Positions 61,878-64,000 of a DNA stretch of 64,000 bases are shown here, in pieces. Source of the DNA: an uncultured Bacilli bacterium. GTDB taxonomy: Bacteria; Bacillota_I; Bacilli_A; RF39; UBA660. The stretch is from positions 10,263 to 74,262 of the forward strand of contig CAKOOV010000006.1 of NCBI GenBank assembly GCA_934098435.1, in the 5' to 3' direction. The notes below the pieces were generated by a model. That model ran no database searches. It was not told the DNA's origin and was given only the letters and a program-made list of their open reading frames with translations. The translations under genes and the position numbers were made by a program. Position 1 is the first letter of the stretch. Each line of letters begins with the position of its first letter.

Positions 61878-62351
61878 ATGTCTAGAGAAAGAGTAAAAGA
61901 ATATTTAAAAAAATATAATATGGATAATAGAATAATAACAGTAGAAGGAGTAAGTGCCACAGTAAAAGAAGCTGCTGAAGCACTAGGTACAAAAGAAGAA
62001 AGAATAGCAAAAACATTATCCTTCAAATTAAAAGATAAATATATCGTAGTAGTAACATCAGGAGATGTAAAAATAGATAATGCCAAATATAGACATACAT
62101 TCGGTGAAAAAGCCCATATGGTAAGTTCTGATGAAGTAGAAGAAAAAATAGGACACCCAATAGGAGGAGTATGCCCATTTGCATTAAAAGAAGGAGTAGA
62201 AGTATATCTAGATGAATCATTAAAACAATTCGAAACAGTATTTCCAGCTTGTGGTGCCACTAATAACGCTATTGAAATATCAATAGAAGAATTAGAAAAA
62301 GTAACAAACTACAAATCATGGGTAGATGTATCAAAACCAAAAGAAAATTAA
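61878..62351 (+). CDS. YbaK/EbsC-family aminoacyl-tRNA deacylase
   Basis: 157-aa trans-editing protein that hydrolyses misacylated tRNA (Cys-tRNA-Pro or similar). Family landmarks are ERIAKTLSFKLKDKYIVVV, the KIDNAKYRHTFG segment, and IGGVCPFALKEGVEVYLDES ending in PACGATNNAIEIS. The RBS is AGAAAGGAAG and TATGTTATAAT lies upstream. The exact substrate cannot be told. Confidence 0.92.
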   Translation: MSRERVKEYLKKYNMDNRIITVEGVSATVKEAAEALGTKEERIAKTLSFKLKDKYIVVVTSGDVKIDNAKYRHTFGEKAHMVSSDEVEEKIGHPIGGVCPFALKEGVEVYLDESLKQFETVFPACGATNNAIEISIEELEKVTNYKSWVDVSKPKEN

Positions 62352-62353
62352 AA

Positions 62354-62389
62354 ATACCAAGTATGTATAATTACTTAGTATTTTTTTTA
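62354..62389 (+). terminator. Terminator of the ybaK-like gene
   Basis: AATACcAAGTA/TACTTaGTATT hairpin followed by eight T. Confidence 0.75.
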
Positions 62390-62633
62390 TTATAAAATTA
62401 AAAACTACATTAATAAGTAATACAAAAAAAGAACCTAACATAAGTTAAGTCCTGAATAACCATTTGGAGCAATTGCTAAACGGGTTAAACACACTTTTTA
62501 AACAAATTTATTGGTATTTGATGTACTGATTATATCGAATTGAATTATTTTCGCAATAATTAAATGTAGTGTTTGTAAAAATACTAGTAATAATTTCTTT
62601 GTTTATGATATAATATAGAAAAGGAGCAACTTA
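62390..62633. other. Intergenic region without a recognised gene
   Basis: No ORF is supported. The stretch at about 62450-62500 is slightly richer in G+C. On the minus strand it contains a 20-codon open fragment ending in SKWLFRT, which could be a gene remnant but is too short to assign. An extended -10 (TGATATAAT, ending at about 62615) and the RBS AAAGGAGC lie at its right end and serve the next gene. Confidence 0.5.
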
Positions 62634-63140
62634 ATGATAAGAATAGAATATTATTTTATATTGAATAATGATATATTATTTAGTACTTGTTCTAATATTA
62701 AAAATAATTTAGAAGATTGTTTTTATGTAAAAAAAAGTACTAACTCTAAAATATATATTAGCGAAAAGAAAGATAACAGCTGGATTAGGAAAGATGAATA
62801 TATTGATGATTATGATTTACTTATGAATTTTATTATTGATAATAAAGTAAATGTTGTATGTATTGATGGTTTCGATAAAGTAGCTATTAGTAAATTTATA
62901 TCAGATTTCAATATAATAAAAGATACAAATATTACCCTGATTAAGTTTAAAAACGATTTAGAACAAGCAAAATATGAGAGACACTTGATAACTAAAAAAA
63001 ATAGAATGAAAAAATTACGTCAGAAATTAGAAAATACAGATGAAATTCAAACAATAGAAGACTATATGAAGACACTAAATAGTATTTTTAATGAAAGAAA
63101 ACATATTTCTCGTAAGAAAATGATAAGATTTAAAAAATAA
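62634..63140 (+). CDS. Hypothetical protein, right-end orphan
   Basis: Function not recognised; 168 aa. The N-terminal half has an alpha/beta look (VNVVCIDGFDKVAISKFISD), the C-terminal third is a highly basic helix (YERHLITKKNRMKKLRQKLE and HISRKKMIRFKK) that could bind nucleic acid. RBS AAAGGAGCAACTT with an extended -10 upstream. Codons ending in T are more frequent than in most of the window, so it may be a recent arrival. Confidence 0.6.
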   Translation: MIRIEYYFILNNDILFSTCSNIKNNLEDCFYVKKSTNSKIYISEKKDNSWIRKDEYIDDYDLLMNFIIDNKVNVVCIDGFDKVAISKFISDFNIIKDTNITLIKFKNDLEQAKYERHLITKKNRMKKLRQKLENTDEIQTIEDYMKTLNSIFNERKHISRKKMIRFKK

Positions 63141-63181
63141 AAGAATGAATTCCCTTTGTGTTTATTTAGAATAAAAACTTA

Positions 63182-63232
63182 TATTGCCTTAAATGCAATA
63201 CCTAGAATTATAATCTAGGATACTATAGTATC
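63182..63232. repeat. Three consecutive inverted repeats
   Basis: TATTGC/GCAATA (63182-63200), CCTAGA/TCTAGG (63201-63219) and the perfect palindrome GATACTATAGTATC (63219-63232) follow one another without gaps and without a T tract. This is not a usual terminator. The middle stem has a 7-nt loop ATTATAA resembling an anticodon loop, but no T arm is present. Confidence 0.5.
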
Positions 63233-63260
63233 ATACTCCGTTTGTAAAAGTCATTACAAT

Positions 63261-63310
63261 ATCGTGTCAAATTCGTGTTATTTTATGTTAAATTTAGTCG
63301 ATTTTGTGTA
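63261..63310. repeat. Phased GTGT-containing repeats
   Basis: TCGTGTCAA and TCGTGTTA are 11 bp apart, followed by TATGTTA about 10 bp later and TTGTGTAA at 63303-63310, all on one face of the helix. Such repeats occur at recombinase or regulator sites. No recombinase gene is in the window. Confidence 0.35.
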
Positions 63311-63321
63311 ATTTCTGTTTT

Positions 63322-63618
63322 TTACTTAATTTGCTTGTTCATAGTATTAATTATTTGAATAAATTTTGATAATGTAATAACAGCATTATCATTTGGTATG
63401 TATATTTTATTTGTGTCATCGTAAAGTAGAGCAACTAAAGTATTATAACTATTACTTATAATAATCTTATATGTTTCACGAATACTTAAATTAGTTTTGT
63501 TAAATTTAATTATATGGCCATTTACAAATCTAATACTTAAATTTTTAAAATTGGTTTTAATTTTTATTTTATCTATTACTTCACAAGGAAAAGTTAAAGT
63601 TTCTATGGTTGTTTTCAT
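63322..63618 (-). CDS. Hypothetical protein, right-end orphan
   Basis: Function not recognised; 98 aa, soluble, beta-rich in the first half (IRFVNGHIIKFNKTNLSI) with a helical C-terminus. The ribosome site AGAGGGATAAATTGTT supports real translation from the ATG at 63618. It may belong with the other orphan genes at this end of the window. No domain or active-site motif was seen. Confidence 0.5.
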   Translation of the reverse strand: MKTTIETLTFPCEVIDKIKIKTNFKNLSIRFVNGHIIKFNKTNLSIRETYKIIISNSYNTLVALLYDDTNKIYIPNDNAVITLSKFIQIINTMNKQIK

Positions 63619-63740
63619 AACAATTTATCCCTCTTTTACAATGAAAAAAGCCCATAATATCAAATACTATGAACTTATTTATGTATTTATAGAATTCTAT
63701 ATACTTTCCAGACTAGAGACGGGGAAAGTATAAAAAAAAC

Positions 63741-63780
63741 TCACACACTAGTATTTAAGTGTGCGAGTATTAACCTCAAT
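63741..63780 (-). terminator. Strong terminator of a minus-strand RNA
   Basis: CTCGCACAC/GTGTGTGAG forms a 9-bp stem (one G-U pair) with a 10-nt AT loop, followed by eight T on the minus strand. No protein gene ends here. Confidence 0.8.
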
Positions 63781-63848
63781 GGAGCCCTTATGGTTCTGGT
63801 AAAGCAACCATTATAAGCAATAATTATAGGCAGTAATAACTACTAACT
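63741..63848 (-). ncRNA. Candidate structured ncRNA, about 108 nt
   Basis: The minus strand has a TATACT box at 63855-63860, an ORF-free stretch, then the terminator at 63741-63780. Within it are TATAATTATTGCTTATAATGG, a GGTT..AACC hairpin, and the more G+C-rich ATAAGGGCTCCATTGAGG just before the terminator. The order (AT-rich 5' part, small hairpins, strong terminator) is like a tracrRNA, but no Cas gene or repeat array is in the window. It does not match 6S, SRP, tmRNA or any riboswitch I know. Confidence 0.5.
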
Positions 63849-63911
63849 AAAATTAGTATAACATGATTTCAGTAAAATTAACCAACATTTTAATATTTTA
63901 AGTAAATAAAA

Positions 63912-63920
63912 TGATATAAT
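63912..63920 (+). promoter_or_regulatory. Extended -10 promoter leading out of the window
   Basis: TGATATAAT forms an extended -10; the -35 region is poor. Its gene would lie beyond position 64000. Confidence 0.45.
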
Positions 63921-64000
63921 ATAAACTGAAAGACAAATAGTAATTTGAAAGTGAACTAATAGTATGTTTAATATTAGATAAAAAATTGATATATTGTTCT

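Larger units (their letters stand above)
63619..64000. other. Right-end region without a supported protein gene
   Basis: It holds a candidate minus-strand RNA with terminator (63741-63848) and, further right, an extended -10 promoter (TGATATAAT, 63912-63920) pointing out of the window. The 80 bp after that promoter contain no convincing start codon with an RBS, so they may be a leader of a gene beyond 64000. Confidence 0.6.

Noticed and set aside
62450..62512. Minus-strand fragment ending SKWLFRT, thought of as a transposase C-terminus
   Set aside because: Only about 20 codons, closed by a stop upstream, with no inverted repeats or other transposase motif. Not enough to call an insertion-sequence remnant.
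63201..63219. Possible tRNA anticodon arm (loop ATTATAA)
   Set aside because: No acceptor stem, D arm or T arm with GTTCRA can be built around it.
63497..63733. Plus-strand frame of 78 codons overlapping the right-end orphan
   Set aside because: No ribosome site, and it overlaps the minus-strand gene, which has AGAGGG before its ATG.
1..64000. CRISPR array
   Set aside because: No regularly spaced identical repeats of 20-40 bp were seen. The AT-rich short repeats are irregular.

Overview
The window is one continuous stretch of a very AT-rich bacterial chromosome (by eye about 27-30% G+C) that uses the standard bacterial code. UGA is a working stop in several gene overlaps and tryptophan is UGG. 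Sporulation genes (spoIVA, a spoVIF-like gene, yabP, yabQ, yabG, spoVG, veg), an RNA polymerase delta subunit (rpoE), a GatCAB amidotransferase and gene order close to Bacillus subtilis point to an uncultured, low-GC, endospore-forming Firmicute, most likely a host-associated member of the Bacilli. That placement is inference.

Layout. 1-18.7 kb (minus strand): the transcription/translation block gatC-gatA-gatB, a surface protein, tRNA-Asn, secE-nusG, rplK-rplA, the L10 leader with rplJ-rplL, then rpoB and the almost complete rpoC. Four non-ribosomal genes sit between rplL and the ybxB-like methyltransferase that normally follows it: an HMA-domain-like protein and three tandem paralogues sharing one promoter and membrane-anchor cassette. 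19-31.5 kb (mostly plus): a small regulator, Hsp20, rRNA-modification enzymes, two zinc peptidases, an LCP cell-wall enzyme, GTPases engB and der, spoVIF-like, a C26 amidotransferase, spoIVA and HU, in an order resembling der...spoIVA-hbs of B. subtilis. 31.5-38.2 kb (minus): an S24-type regulator with two membrane proteins, two proteins related to the 2-hydroxyacyl-CoA dehydratase/activase superfamily, rpoE, argS and a YwiB-like protein. 38-48.8 kb: a class A PBP, prfA-prmC, T-box-controlled tyrS, tilS-ftsH. 48.8-58.2 kb (minus): divIC-yabQ-yabP, spoVG, veg-yabG, rsmA, rlmH, walJ, an M23 endopeptidase, dnaB-rplI and rpsR-ssb-rpsF. 58.2-64 kb: orphan anchored and unknown proteins, a heavy-metal exporter family protein, UV damage endonuclease, a YbaK-family deacylase, and a poorly explained right end with two orphan ORFs and several structured elements.

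Regulation can be read directly in places: the L10 leader, the S6:S18-type leader, the tyrosyl T-box, likely L1-binding elements, many sigma-A promoters with exactly 17-bp spacers, and sigma-E-like promoters before spoIVA and yabP. Operons are tight, with TAATG, TGATG, ATGA or 8-nt stop/start overlaps.

The least explained parts are the modular three-paralogue cassette at 7.98-10.2 kb, three candidate small RNAs (about 33.62-33.72, 40.35-40.43 and 63.74-63.85 kb, the last loosely resembling a tracrRNA), the RBS-masking terminator before the spoVIF-like gene, and the right-hand 1.6 kb. No CRISPR array, complete transposase or prophage module was found.
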